Below are positions 38,101 through 51,660 of a DNA stretch of 64,000 nucleotides, piece after piece; the stretch's first letter is position 1; every line of letters begins with the position of its first letter. The notes under the pieces were generated by a model. It searched no databases. It saw only the letters and a list, made by a program, of their open reading frames with translations, and was not told the DNA's origin. The position numbers were made by a program, and so were the translations under genes. This stretch comes from Phalacrocorax aristotelis (lineage: Eukaryota; Chordata; Aves; Suliformes; Phalacrocoracidae): positions 57,953,766-58,017,765 of the forward strand of contig NC_134279.1 in assembly GCF_949628215.1 (NCBI RefSeq), read 5' to 3'.

Positions 38101-41100
38101 AACCTTTTCGGCACTGGCTCTGCCCCCGTGGCCCCGGCACTGCCTTACCCACGGGGTGTTTGCAGGGAGGGTGGGACAGTGAGCTGCTCACAGCCTGGTA
38201 AAACATTGACCCGCGTAGGCAGCCGTGGCCGCAAAGGCACTGGGCTGCCTGGGGAGGCAGGCAGCAGGAGCCCAGCAGCAGCCAGCACCCACGGGAGCAC
38301 ACCAGCCTTTCCCCAGGTACCATTTTCCACTTCCATTTTCCTAGCTTTGAGAGGCAGAAGTGCAACAGCGCTTGGTTATAAGGTTTGCCAAAGCTTCCTT
38401 ACCTAGAAGTCGGAAGACGAGTTGGCATTGTTATTTTGCTGTTTGCTTGCGTCAACTGTAGTTGACTGCATGGTGTCATCTAAAGCACAGGTTGATTAAC
38501 CCATGATTGATTAGCTAGTTGTTTTGATTTTAGTGTATCTTCATCTAAAAAATAAACAAACAAAATTAATGCACAGTTGCATTTGAAAACTTTGTGGTTT
38601 TCTAGTAAAACTCAAAACAGCTGGCTTCTGCTTGTCTTCTAACTGAAGAGCAGGAACAGGAGTCAGAGTTTCTAATGAAAATGTGTAATCTAATTATTGC
38701 AACAGGGATGTGGGTAGCAACTCATGCTGAAAAATACTTGCTGATGTTGGATGAGCTTTGCGAAAGAAGGGGAAGTGAATAATTTTTTTCAAGATTTTTT
38801 TCCATGTTCCAATGCAGTAGACACAGAGAAAATATTAGGATTTAAGTTCCTAATAGGTATATGCCACTGAGACATGTGGAGCTGCATAGATCCAAGTAAT
38901 TGTTTTAAGTTTGCTCAGTGACCGAAAGTTTCTACCACACTGTGGAAGCTGACTGGTTCATGCAGGAACCATCCTCTGCATGTGCTTTGCTGGTCTGGAT
39001 GTGTCTTTATATCAGTGCATATGGTGACTCCCCAGAAATCACCTTTTACATCCCAGGTGACTGTCAAGTAACCCTGAAAGAGGAATTTTCACAGAGGGCT
39101 CAGTGTGAAGTGGCTGACATGTAGTCAGTATTCACAGTTTATTTTCACTACAATTTGTGTGCAATGCAAAACGCAAGAAAGAGGATTTTTTAAAAATTTG
39201 TTGCTTCCAGTTTATGAGTGTCAGCCCCTAGCTGTGCTTGGTGCCTGCTTCAATCCTTCCTGATGTGACAGATTTTTTTGATATGTTTGCTAATATGACA
39301 TGCTATTTATGTTTAGTATATGCTCAGTGGTCTTAGGTGGTACTGAAGTACGGTAACATATTTACTTTATTAAAAGTATTCTAAGTGTGGCTTCAGTTCT
39401 CAGCAGTACTAAAACTCCTAGAGCAAAGTGCAGGAAAAAATTACCGGAGAACAAAGCAACTAGGTTCCCACAAATGTCTGCTTTAAAGGATTGAAATATG
39501 ATTCAAGACAAATTTTGGTGAAGGCTGCACTGTAGTTTCAGTCTGTTGGTGAATTTGTAGATGTAAAGCATCATGACTATGATGAAAGTGTGTGATTTTC
39601 TTGTGTGTCATAGCTGATGTGTGATTCTTGCCCTCCCTCTCCCAGGAATGGTGGTTCCAGTATCTGATACTAAATTGGACTGTTGTAGAAGTTTCTTTTG
39701 CCGTAATTAAAGAAAGAGTTCAAATCTTATCTCAGAGCTTACAGAGGCTGAATTAAAGCAAAAACATCTAAACCAAAAGACAGTGGTGACAATGTTATCT
39801 TGCCTATTTTCATACAAAGCTAGGGTTCTAGCTGGTGACTACAAGGGAGATTATGTGGCTTAAATGGAAGGAATAGGACTGTTGGCAAAATCTGTTCAGT
39901 CTTCGAGTCCTGTTTGCACTACAGAGGACTTTTTTCAGAGCAACTCCAACTCCTTTCCATCTTTGAGTCAAGGAATCAAGGAAAAATGCTATCAGATAGA
40001 CAGGTTTCAGGACAAGGGGCTCATAACTGTCTGTAAATTATGGGCAACTTAAATTGTTTCAGTAAATAATAACAACATATTATTATGTGCTAAAATGAGG
40101 CAAGGAGATTTCATTTCACGTGCTGTATTTTCAGCACAGCTGTTTACCAAGTCTCAGTTGGTTAAACCTGTGTACATACACTGAAAGGAGCAGGGCTGTA
40201 CAGGGATCACGAGGACAGCCTGGTCTGCAAAATCTTTTTCCAGATATACGAGGTGGAAAAGATCAAGAATAATGCTTAGCCTGGACTGGTTGTGGAGCTG
40301 CTAGTTAAAAACAAGTCTTTAGTCACCCTTAAAGGCAGTTCCTGACACAGGCATTACTGCTAGACCTATGCAAAATAAAATATAATGACACTTTTTCAAA
40401 TTCCCCTTTACAGGAGAGAAGAAAGATTTATATTTGAACCAGAAATGCTTATAGTAAAGGGATATTTTAAAATGGGAATAATCTCTACAGATACTTTGGA
40501 AAGGAGTGATACTTGGTCAGTAGTGATGCTGATTGTTCAGATGGCAGAAAAGGGAAACACTGCCAAACAAAAAGTCCCATGCAACCAGAATTACAGAAGG
40601 TTAGCAGGGACGTGGCAAAACTCTGCCATCTCCTCCCCAGAAAGTGTCAGGGTTACCCACTTGCTCGCGGGCACCAGGGCCTCCCATGCCAAGCAGCGCC
40701 CTTGCAGAGGCACAAGTAGCCTCGGTCCCTGTTCTCCGCAGGCAGGTGATGGGCATGTCACCAGGAGGGGCCCACAAGGAGTGTCCAGGCAGTGCCTCAG
40801 CAACCTCCTGCACTCGAGCACTCATTCCAGCAGCTTTCATTTGTTTATTGTACTTGTTGGTGTAGCAGCCATCACATCACAGGTAAGATGTTGCAATCAC
40901 TTTCCTGGATTCCCCATTACAAAGACAACAAATCACCTGTAGCAGACAGGTTACTTGGGGTTTGCCGTGCTGGATGTCTTTTTTTAAGAACGTACTCCAA
41001 GTGGAGACCTTCACAGCCGTTATTTTTTTCCCATGCCCCATGGCACCTGGGTAAGGCCTTTGCAGATGCTTTGGGCTTGAGATAGAAGAGAAGCAGTCTG

Positions 41101-43371
41101 CAGCCTCTGGCAGGAGTCTTGTTCCTTCTATGAAGATATGACTCTGAATATTGGAAAATCTTTTCATATTGTCCACTTGTACAATATCCAGAACACCTAC
41201 TTCATGTTACTTTGGGAGCAATTTAAAACTTTAGCATTTAATTATTTTATTATCTTAAGTCAGAAGTGTGATTTTACTGGGGGATTTTTGCCCTTTATAG
41301 GAGTAAGGGTTTTATGAGGGAAACAATTTACCTTTTCAGAGACAGTTGCAGAAGCATATTTTTGTGACAATAAGCTGTTTTCCCTCTTTCTGTTGTGGTG
41401 AATGAAATGATCAGGTAAAATGCAAACCTTAAGGGACAGTGATTAGAAACAAGCAGACTTACCCTTGCACATTTCCAGCTAAGCATAAGTACTAGCGATG
41501 CAGTGAAACCCCAGCTTTTCAATTTTGCTAAAATAGCACAAAGTGTTAACCCATGGTTTGCAACTGAACATGAAATATAATCTCTGTGAAATGAAGTAAC
41601 TTTAATTATTTTAATTACCAAAATTATTTTGTGCTGGATGCATGTATATGCAGTTCCCAATGATGTCAATGAGAAATGAATGCTTAGATCTTGATTTAGT
41701 TTCTTGTTCTTTGCAATGTGTACTTTCAATGAGAATGTTTCTTTATGCAACTTGTTGCTTTCAGTAGTAACTGAACTTTTGTTCTCATCAGAAGTCAGAT
41801 GTTGCTCAGATCAGAGTGCAGTATATAGTTGATGTTTAAACATAGCTATCCAAATGAATGGCAGCCCTGCCCTCCTGTCCCCAGTGCTGGGTCACAAGGT
41901 TTCCCTTTACTTCCAATATTTAACAACAGCTGTCAATATCAGACAGTATTTGCTTATACGCTCATAGGCAAAAGTAGAAATAGCAACCAATAATTTTAGC
42001 AGAAATGTTTTTTTTAATGGCTGACTAAACAGAGGCTTACTTCTCATACTACAGTATCCTGACTCACGTGGATTTACTGGTCTTCTTCCCTGCCTCTCCC
42101 AAGCTATGAGAATGAAAAGCAAAAGACACTGAGCCAAACCTGCAGTGACATTTAACCTTCATATTTGGAACAAATCAAGTTTGAGAGGTCATCACATTGC
42201 CTCTTTTGTATCTAATGAGTATTTGGCTTAAAACCAAAAACTCAAACCAATTGGTTTTGTTGTTGAGTGAGGGAAGTCATGTTTTGCAGATGTGAAGCCT
42301 CTACTTTTCATCCTTTCCAAAGAGCTGCAGAGAACAGTCATTATTCCAGTCCTTCCAACCTCCTGCAAAGATATTATCAGACAAATGCTGTGGCACTAGA
42401 GCAGTGATATATTTTGTAAATGGCCTTCAGAAAAAAATGCACATCTTGCTTGAATCTTCTTTCAACTGGGCAGGTTTTGTAATTGCAACTGAATGCAGCC
42501 CCAGCAGCAGCCCTTAGACAAATTGCTAGTTGGGATCATGCTAAGCTTTACTGAACCGAATGCCTTCACCAGAAAAATTGGGGATGCTTTAAAGGGAAAA
42601 TTGCTATGTAAACATTCTGCAATCCACAGAAACATCTTTTTCTAACCTGGTTTATGGCACTTTTGTTAATGCTTCTCCAAGCAATACTTAGGGCAGTCGC
42701 TCTATCATGGAGTTCTTTCACTTGAACAGCTCCCAGGGATGCTCAAACCACACCTGTAGTTAGCTCTATGGGGGCAAACAACTTTATAAATAAAGCTGAA
42801 ACTAAGGACTTGACAATAGGAAAATTCATGGATAGGCAGCTACAGGCTAGATTAATGGAATTGCTCAGTCTGTTGGTGTCAGTCAGTGGGATTGATCTTT
42901 GGGAACTACATGCCATTACGTACTGCATACCAAAAGGGCTTCATCAGGGTGTGCTTATGAGTAAACTCTATGTCTGATAGGGCTATGCTTGCCTGGGCTG
43001 TTAACTAGACATAATGGCAAGGATGGCTCTGAATGGAGCTCCAGAGTAAAACTCATGCTGCAGTACTAAAAATCTATAGGACGTGCCTATGGACCTCTAC
43101 AAGTCCCTTCAAGCACCACGTCTGCTTGAAAATGTAGGAAGAGTGCCTGGGATTACTGTGTGAAAATCTTGGTTTGCTTGGTGGTGGTTACCATCAGCAC
43201 TACTTCATTTTTATTTAAAAGTTCTTGTCACTCAGTCTTGAAGCACAAAGCTTAGCTCTGTGTTGGCAGTCAGGTGGGAATCCCTTAGTAAGGGGGACTT
43301 TGAAACTGTGCAATGCTGTAAATACAGGCATAATCACAGTGGCTGCAAAAACAGTATCATAGTTAGGAGCA
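32161..43371. other. Long stretch with no gene recognised
   Basis: Eleven kilobases without a defensible coding region. The G+C-rich patch at about 38080-38300 gives open frames on both strands, and 40385-40942 (plus, 185 codons) is an unremarkable open frame crossed by minus-strand frames. Small items inside are a G-rich tract at 36630-36643 (three runs of four G separated by single A), a 16-nt inverted repeat (GTCAACT, GT, AGTTGAC) at 38451-38466, and the inverted repeat at 35792-35810 listed separately. Confidence 0.45.
35792..35810. repeat. 19-nt perfect inverted repeat
   Basis: Arms ATCTAGATC (35792-35800) and GATCTAGAT (35802-35810) are perfect reverse complements around a single T. 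Each arm is itself built on CTAGAT/ATCTAG words, so it may have arisen by a tiny local duplication. No known binding motif is recognised. Confidence 0.7.
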
Positions 43372-43443
43372 TGAGATGGTCGTTGGACTCGATGATCTTA
43401 AAGGTCCTTTCCAACCTAAATGATTCTATGATTCTATGATTCT
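43372..43443 (+). mobile_element. CR1-type LINE, 3' terminal fragment
   Basis: The sequence GTTGGACTCGATGATCTTAA, followed by GGTCCTTTCCAACC and then ATTCTATG repeated about two and a half times (43423-43443), is the characteristic 3' end of avian CR1 non-LTR retrotransposons. The terminal octamer repeat marks the element's end and the plus orientation. Only about 70 bp is recognisable; the 5' part is absent, as is usual for CR1 copies truncated during insertion. No part of the reverse transcriptase frame is present. Confidence 0.9.
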
Positions 43444-45064
43444 GTCTACCCAAATGAAGAGCACCACCAATCCCAGAGCTCTCTGTGGAGAGGGCATGAA
43501 ATGGGGGCAGGCGTGGGGGCCAAGGGGAGGGCTGGAAGGCAGGGAAGGAGCTCTGGGCATCTCATGTCTCAAGACACCCCTGTGAAAAAAAATCCCATGG
43601 AGAGGAGCAATGTCACAGGAACAAAGGGGGAGAGTGGTGAAGGGAGCGGAAGAACAGCAAGAATGGCCAATATCCAGCTGTCTGGATGTCAGAGGAGCTG
43701 CCTGTCTCCAAGGCTTATCACACCCTGTAGCAGACCAGGGCCATCTGGGTGGAAATCTGAGATGGCAGTGCTGAGGAGCAATGAAAAGGGCCTAAACAAC
43801 CTTGCCTTCTTGATTCATCTGTTCTGTTCATCTTCCTACTTCTGAAAGACCTTATGCTTCAGTGTCTTGTGATATCCTCTGTACACCAAAATACCAGATG
43901 ATATTGAAAGGACAAGGACGCTGCAGATACAGTCCTTCCTTTTCACAGTCTGGAGATGAGGGGAATAGTCAGTACATCCAACAGAAACATATTTTGACAG
44001 GCTCAACAGGTTACAGTCCTCTTCTGCAGAGCCCTGGTGGGGTTTCACCCTGGACTAAAGTCAGTGAAGAACTTCCTGGTCCATTTTGTGCCATGCAGTT
44101 GCTCCAGTGAGACTGAACAGAAAAATTTCTTTCTGATCAGCCAAGGTGAAAACCATCATTGTGGTTCTGTACTACCACCACAACTACAGATAGCCCACAT
44201 TAGAACTAGAGTAATGCACAGCTGTTGAATACAGCGCTGTTCTATATGCTAAGTTTTTTCGCTCTAAGTTTTAATATATTTTCTGCTGCAGAATATTTTT
44301 ATGTAAATGGTTGGTGAGTTAACACTGATGTTGGATACAAACACTGTGACTCACTAACTGGAGTAATGTACATGTCTGCAACTGGACATTTTTCAGTGAC
44401 TGCTTTCTGCACAGACATAAAGATCATTTCAATGAAGAATGTGTTTCTAGTTTTTAAAATGACAAATAGAGAGGTGAGCAGCCTTTTGTAAACAGAAGCA
44501 GGATACATAGAGAATTTTCTTCTAAATTTCATGATGACACATCTCCCCTACGGAAGAAAAGAGGGAAGGCATGGAAATGAAATCCGGTTAAGGCATTTCA
44601 ATTTGTGTTCATTCAACACTGTAGGCTCAGCTCTGCTCTTCGTTTGCATTTAAACAAGGAAGTTTCAATAATGAAATTGTTGAATTACTTGGGAGTGTCT
44701 TCAAGGCACTGTAAAAACACAGTGAAAGCTCTTCTGTGCGTTAACTGCAGTGGTAGGGAGGTTACTGAGACCTCTGGCTACATATTGGGAGAGGCAGGTA
44801 GGGTCCACCCCAGCAAGTACATGTGTCAGTTTAAACACATTGTAATTGTGTTAATGTAAACAAGATTTAAACTGTTTTCACTTGCTTAGATAATTTGCTG
44901 CATTGAGAGTCTAATTAGAGATCTGTTTTATGGAAAACTGAGGAACTAGGTTAAAAAGAACTCAAGAGGGAGTTATCTCAAAAACATGCATAATAATCAT
45001 TCTTAGTCAAATCTTTGAATTTCTGATGGACACTAGCAAAACAGGCAAACTCATGCTTCCATAA

Positions 45065-45091
45065 GTTCTTCAAGTTCTTCCCGTTCTTCCA
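45065..45091. repeat. Three-copy 9-bp tandem repeat
   Basis: GTTCTTCAA, GTTCTTCCC and GTTCTTCCA follow one another directly. All three share the GTTCTTC core. It is a very short minisatellite. Confidence 0.8.
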
Positions 45092-45383
45092 TTACGGGGG
45101 TGAGCAGCCTTCTTAAATGCCCACCTGATGAAGGGAAGGGACTCTGTGTTAGCACCCCATAACAACACTTGGTGCAGACCTTCGTTAGCCCTGGATATGT
45201 AAGCGCTCTCTGGCAACCTCACTAGACTTTGTGTCCAGAGTCCATGATTGCTCTGCCTGGCAAGTTATTAACTGGCATTTAAGTTTATCACGGCGCTGAA
45301 CTTTGAGGGCTGATATTTTTTTTTCTTGAATATGCTGGAGATGTATGTGAAAAAAAACAGGGGGCGGGGAAGAGTGTTTTGAA

Positions 45384-45435
45384 GAAGTCAAATTTTGACA
45401 GCATTTTAGGAAGTCAAATTTTGACAGCGTTTTGA
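45384..45435. repeat. Tandem duplication of 26 bp, each copy holding a small palindrome
   Basis: Two adjacent 26-bp copies (45384-45409 and 45410-45435) differ at two positions. Each contains GTCAAATTTTGAC, a 13-nt perfect inverted repeat around a central T. The duplication therefore places two identical palindromic sites 26 bp apart. Confidence 0.85.
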
Positions 45436-48400
45436 GAGTAGAGTTGTACTAACATGCCAGGCTATGGGAGATAGGATCTGTGTCTTCACTTTTGTTTTTC
45501 TGCTTGTCCAATCCAGTTCTAGGGAGCTTGCTGTTTTGTTTAAACTCAGGTTTTCCAGAGTTGTAATTATGTAAATTACTTATAGTTAATGCTATGTTTT
45601 TGTGAGTGAAGTCCAAGTAATTTAAAAAAGGGTCGTTCTAGCTTATAGACTAGTTTCTGTGTTAAAAGAGCAGGCACGTCTTTCTTAAGGGAAGTGAAAA
45701 ATTGAAAATATCTCTGGTTTGTGTCCTTCGGACTGCTAGCATGCAAGATCTGTGAGTTTGTGTAAGGGAGGACATCTGCAAGGATCTGACAAATAGATTT
45801 ACAAGCAAGTCAATGAGTGCAGCCTCCCCCTGCTGACCACCTTGACTCTGGAAGACAGTTAATGCTCAATACTCCAATATCTGCAGGTAGAGTTTTGATA
45901 TTAGAGATGATGGCAGTTCTCGACAGAGGAGCCTTTGCACATAGCTCAGCAACTGGCATTTGGTCATTCCAGGTCTAACTTTCATCTGACTAAAAAAAAA
46001 AACCCCAAACCCCACTACTTTTTTTAATTAAGCAACTTTATAAACGTTAAATATTTTTAGCTTTGAGGGCAGCTTTTTGAGACCTCAAATGAGCAATAGA
46101 TTTTCCTGTTTACTTATAAAAATGTTTGGGAGTAGCACTTTTTAGTCATATAGCTAATTTATAGTGTGTATAAGTCTCCTGTCAGCTCTGTCAGTAGGAG
46201 ATGGATAGGGTCAAATATTTGGGGTTTTTTTAGAAAATTAATGTGGGGTGGAGTAAAAAGGCTGTTTGGGTTTGTTTTTTTTTTTTTAAGAAAACCATCA
46301 CCAGAACAAACGTACCCATCTGGATCATCTGTTCAAGTCAGCTTTCAAACAGGATTTATTTCTGATTCATGAGCATGCTCTATTTCTCATTTATTCCTCT
46401 GGCTGCTGATGTGAAAAAGAACAGACACAAATACCAGGAAGATGTAACCCCTTCCCCAGGCCTAAAAGCAAGGAAAATGCGCAGCAAAGGGCAGGAAAGC
46501 TGCTGGCCAGCTTACAGTCCCAGCTGGTCGGAGGGCATGTGCACAGTGGCTCCGTACCCAGGACCATCACCAGATAGGTCTGGTGAAGAGACAGCACTTT
46601 TGCCTTGCTGAGGGGGACATAACATAAAAACATGACTAGTGTTGACTGGGTCGGTACTGAAAGGGGAATGATTCAACCCTTTGCAGCTTCTCAGAGTATT
46701 ATACAGCAATTAAAATAACTCCCACCACGTAAAAATGCACCATCAGATAACAGGACACTCTGACTCGTTAAACGTACCCTTGCCAAAATAATTTCTTGGG
46801 GTGTTCCAGTTTCTTGCTTGGGTCACAGTGTTAAATCATTACTTGCACTCAAAATCCATGAGCCAGCTCGTTGAATAGACTCATAAACACAGCTGTGGTG
46901 GCGGCTACTTTTTAGAAGGTTCTCTTCAAGCATTTGGCTTGACTTTTAAAAATAGCCTGTTTATTCTGCACAGCCTCTCATCTCCAAAGCATGACCCCCT
47001 TGTTGAAATCTGATCGTAAAATATGACTTTACCATTCACCTGCTACCAGTGGATGCTTTCTGTACGAGCTGGGTATAATAGCACAGTACTTCATTCATGT
47101 TGTTCAGTGATTTGAGGCTTTTAGTGGCAGGCTGTGCTGTAAGGTGTCTCTGCCTCTTATGCTTGCCTGTCTCTTCCCCGGGGAAAGGCATACTGCAAAT
47201 GCCCATGTGAGGGGGGCAGGTGTGGGGATGTGTATATTAATCTTTACACCTCCCTCAAAATGCTCCAATGCAAGTTTCTTCACATTTATAAATGAAATAA
47301 ATAACCTTTTAGCTGTAGGCCTACATTTCAGAGAGCTGCTCTACTTCCAAGCAAACAGAAGGCAAATAAGTTTTGCCTCACCTGAGCCCAGGGTAGTTTT
47401 TTCCTGGCAAGTTTCAGTAGAATCACACAAAGTCTTTTGGAGGTATGACACCAAACATTTGTAGCTTGCCCCTCAGATTTCCAGAATTATTTAGCCTATT
47501 GGACATTATTTTTGTATAGAGTAACTTTTGTAACCAGCAGTCTTCACTTACATTTACTAACTATGCTGTGGTCCTTAGGGGAAGATAAAAAGTAGGTAGC
47601 AGACAGTTTATTAATTTAAATGAATATAAATTTATTATTTATATCAGAAACTGCGGTGATCCACTAACACCTCTGGAGTAGGCTGACTCATCTGCACAAA
47701 ATGTGTCCCAGGTCTTCTCTAGTGCCTGTGATGATCCTCTTAGCCCTAAGGCATAATTATAATTTCTCATATGCTTTTTGTTAGCTATTGGTTCCTGAAG
47801 CAGAGGGGTGTCATGAAACTGAGGGTGTGCATTTGGCTGCAGCATGGAGTCACACAGGGGACACCTGTGGGTGCAGGGATCCTCTTGGAAGACACTGCTG
47901 CATCAGTCCAGGCAACCACATCTGGCATGGGCTAATCCATTTTTTGACTGTCCCTGGAGCTGCATCTGGGCTTTGTTCAGGAATAACTCGTTGATTCTGT
48001 CCAGAAGAGGACCCCAAAGCAAACATTGATTCAGTGTGGATGCTCAGCAGGCCAGGACAGGGGATAACCTGGAGAACTGAGCTATCACATGGTGCAGATG
48101 TGCAGAGTGCATGGGTCTGCCCTAAGCTGCTCCAGGCATCAAAGTGGGCAGAGGGTTTCACTGGCTGGGGCGACGAAAAGGACACATGAACCCTCCTTTG
48201 CTCTCTCACAGGCCAGGTGGAGGTGCAGCACAGGCAGTGGTCCAGCCCTTCCTCCACCGGGAATCTCCTCCTCCTTCCCCTTGTGGGAATAAATGCTACC
48301 CTCCTTCAGAAGGGAGTATCGGCAGCTCCTCCACAAGAGACAAGAGCTAGGTAGGGGGTTATGGACTTGTGTTATAGCTTGTTGAGATTTTTTTTAAAAT

Positions 48401-50874
48401 TGGAGGAGAGCATACATGATTAGAACCAAAAGTGTTCAGAAGAGCTCACAGTTTCAATTGAACTTTCATGTCTGGGATATAATTTCTGGGCCAAACCAAC
48501 TGCTCCAAAGCAGCCAGAGAACCCACCCGAAACGTGAGACCCCCAACAGCAACCTGTGGCCCAGGTATGTCAAGTGGGGCTCTTGCATGCCATTCTGCCA
48601 CCTGACTGCAACATATTCATTTTCCCCAAACCACACCTGCAGCTGTCGTTTCCTCTTTCTGAGCTAGGAACTGACACTGGCGTTTGTAAAACATTGTGCT
48701 TCCAGCTTGACAGGCACTTAAGGAAACTCCTAACAGGTAGTGATGGATTCCCTTTGCTCCTATTATAAATTTTCCCTGCTTTCACTCGCTTCCTTATTTT
48801 CTCTAATAAGCCCAGTCTAAATGTATAGTTATATTCATTCTGACTGCAAAGTTGAGCAAGCGTTGGCTTCCCTGTTCTGATGAGAAACAAGAGCATTGTT
48901 TGATATTAAACAATACATTGTTTTGGTGCTTTTGCTGCTTTTGAGAGTAAGGACATCAGAAACAAAGCCCTGTAATGGGATAATAAATAAACCAAGTTTT
49001 CCCTTTGCTGAAATAAATGCACAGTAGTGTGAAGTACGTTAGCTGTCAGGGGTTTCCAAACCACCAGGCAGACAACTAGTGGGATTGTTCCCTTGTACAT
49101 CCTTGTTAAAGGGCATCGTTGACTCCAGATTTCTACCTGTCCTCGGTCTTTCTTCCTTGTTTTATTATAAGGTCAGCTCTTTCTGAATATGTCTTTTGTG
49201 TTACTATTGCCTTAAAATTAAGCACTGTTATAAAGAGCAACTGAAAGATGGAAAAAGATAAGAGAAAAACAATTCCTCTTCAAACCATTCCTTCTGTGCA
49301 TTGTCCTCTTTCTAGAGAAGGAGAGAAGGAAGGAAGGCAGCTCTTTCTGGTCACAACGCTTCTACTAACGAACTGAAAATAACAAAACCAGCAGCCAGGA
49401 TTTTCTATACATGTCCTCCCATTCCACGAGTGCAAAACCCCATTTTTTTCTCTCTTTGTTGTAGGCTACACTTTTAGATGTTTTCATTATTTCCTCTGTG
49501 ACATTCCAGTAACTTTACATTTCTGTTGCATATGTATCTGTTGCATAGTTAAGGAAGCATAAATTCAGTGGTTTTGAAAACAGAAGGACGTTTTTAGGGT
49601 CTAGGTTAATTAAAAAATGTTACATGCTTAATGAAATGAAAGTGTAGCATAGCCTCAGAAATTTGATTTTTACTTAGGGTTAGAATGTAACTGTGTACTT
49701 TTTGCGTAATTTTGATAAGCTTTCTGTGAGTTGGGCAATACAATGATTAAAGTTTGTGTCTGAAAGATGGAACTGTTTTTTAAAAATGTTTTCGTTTTAA
49801 TACGCAGGTATTTAAAGTCAGACCTCCCCAGGCCAATATCTAGGCACTTACACAGTCTTCAAAGGCTCTTGAGCATGCTTAGTTCCTACTTATCTCAGTG
49901 TGAATTTGACAGACAAGGACTAGAGGTTTTAACATCATTATAACCGTCTGATCTATGAATAGCAGAACTTATTAAGTCTGGTTTTCTACAGTATCACCAT
50001 AGGAATGCAGAGCAATTCCAGCTCCATCCCGTGTCCCCAGCTCCTCCCACCCTTTGCATTCCTCTCTTGCTCCTCTTTGCACCCCTTCCTGCAGGTTGGG
50101 TGGCTGCTGGGGGCCGTGGGTGCCCTCACCCGCAGGACGTATAGCCCTGCTGGCCACTGCTTCTCAGGGTGGGGGAACAGCTCTGCTCTAACTGCCTCTC
50201 CCTCAGTCACATATAAATTTAATCTCTCTGAATTAGCCCTGGCTTTCCTAAAGCTCTGAGACCTCTCTCTGCCTGTGTGCTGCTTGGTTGCAGCCGGGCA
50301 GCAGGTCCACAGTGGTGAATGGGGAGAACGGGGGCTGACAGATACGACGTGATTTCGTATGCCTGGGGTGGGGCATGGGGCCTTTTTTAGGAAACCAGGC
50401 TGGGAACAGCACACATTCAGCAAAACTGGGAAGAGCGTGCAAGTGCTAGGGTGTGCAAACAGGGAAATGAACTCCCAAAGACAACTAGTCTATCTATTCC
50501 CTGTTTGCTCGGTTACAGTGGCAAATGCTGTTTGCCTTCTGCGCTGAAATGCACTCACTCCCCTTCCAAATTTTACAGTAGTTTATGCCTGTGAGCTTTG
50601 AGTGTCACAGCGGCTTTACTTCTGGATCACCTGCAGTAAGCCAGAGTGGTTTTAGCTGTTTAACCATGGACTTGGTTCGTTTTGACATGCTGACCTTTGG
50701 CCAGCGGAGGTAGGAGAGAAACAAAACACGATCACAGTGTACCCAGGGAGGAACCTTATGTAAGGTGCCCTTGAATCAGCTCAGGTCATCATTAGGGGTT
50801 CCCTTGATAGTTTCAGTAAAAAAGCATCTGAAAGCACGAGGTCTGTCCTGTTGTTTCTCTGTGACCTACAAAGT

Positions 50875-50998
50875 CGCCGGCTGGGGTCTCGAAGCAGCAG
50901 GTAGCTGGGTGCTGGGGATGTGACGGCGACAGTGGCACCAGGCGCGCAATAGCTTAGCAGGGCACAAGCCTGCTGCTGCCGGCCGGCTGAGGAGCGAC
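50875..50998. other. Small CpG cluster with repeated GCCGGCTG
   Basis: About ten CpG dinucleotides occur in about 125 bp in otherwise CpG-poor surroundings. The octamer GCCGGCTG occurs at both ends of the patch. It is too small for a classical CpG island and no start-site or splice signal is obvious. It could be a minor regulatory element or a GC-rich remnant of a repeat. Confidence 0.3.
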
Positions 50999-51645
50999 CT
51001 GTAGGTTAGTAACCATACCCTGCAGTGGTATCAATTTTGGTCATGTTTATATTTCCTACAGTATTTAGCAGGGATGCAGGCTGTGTCAGAGGATGCCTGG
51101 TGGGAGAGGCACCTGTTTCAGCCTCCTGGGCAGTAGTAGATGCCCTAAAACACTGTGGAGTGTTCATAGAGGAGGTGGTGATGGAAAATCCTTGTTTCAG
51201 AGAAATCTGTCATCCTAGACACTAAATGCAAGAGACCATCTTCTGCCTTAGATATGAAGGTTATTTCTTTCCTGGTGCTGACTGTGCTCTGAGTACAGCT
51301 GAGTTAGAAATGGGCAGTCATTGTGGAGGCTCCTGTTCTTCCAGGTTGCAAGTGTCCTCCTGTGCTGCAGAGGTGGTCACAGCATGCACAGCAACCATCG
51401 TGCCGTACTCCACAATTGCGCTTCTAACATGACGTTTAGTCTTCTAAGGCTATCAATAACAGACCAAAAGTAACTTTTTCACCTGTATAAAATGGTCTTT
51501 TCAGGACTAAATGTGCAAATTCAAAATATTTAATTTTGACGTAGCTTAGTGACTGCATAAGCAAATGTCTTTTCCGTTGTCGGCATCATCAATATACTTA
51601 GGAAATTATGTGCAAAGGAATTTCAATCCACTTAGGTTTCATTTT

Positions 51646-51660
51646 GAACAATAATTGTTC
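51646..51660. promoter_or_regulatory. Paired SOX-type sites as perfect inverted repeat
   Basis: GAACAAT and ATTGTTC flank a single A, forming a perfect 15-nt inverted repeat. Each arm carries ACAAT/ATTGT, the core bound by SOX-family HMG proteins. Dimeric SOX sites in inverted orientation are known, but usually with wider spacing than here. It sits in an AT-rich, complex block (about 51460-51720), so a regulatory role is possible though unproven. Confidence 0.3.

Noticed and set aside
40385-40942. 185-codon plus-strand open frame
   Set aside because: Composition changes abruptly midway (AT-rich then GC-rich) and four other frames overlap its second half. No protein family is recognised.
45065-45091. 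Repeated TTC words considered as a heat-shock element
   Set aside because: A heat-shock element needs alternating inverted TTC/GAA pentamers. Here all units are in the same orientation at 9-bp spacing.
48434-48456. AAGAGCTCACAGTTTCAATTG, partly resembling the miR-28/151 mature sequence
   Set aside because: The match breaks down after the first part and no complementary arm follows at hairpin distance.
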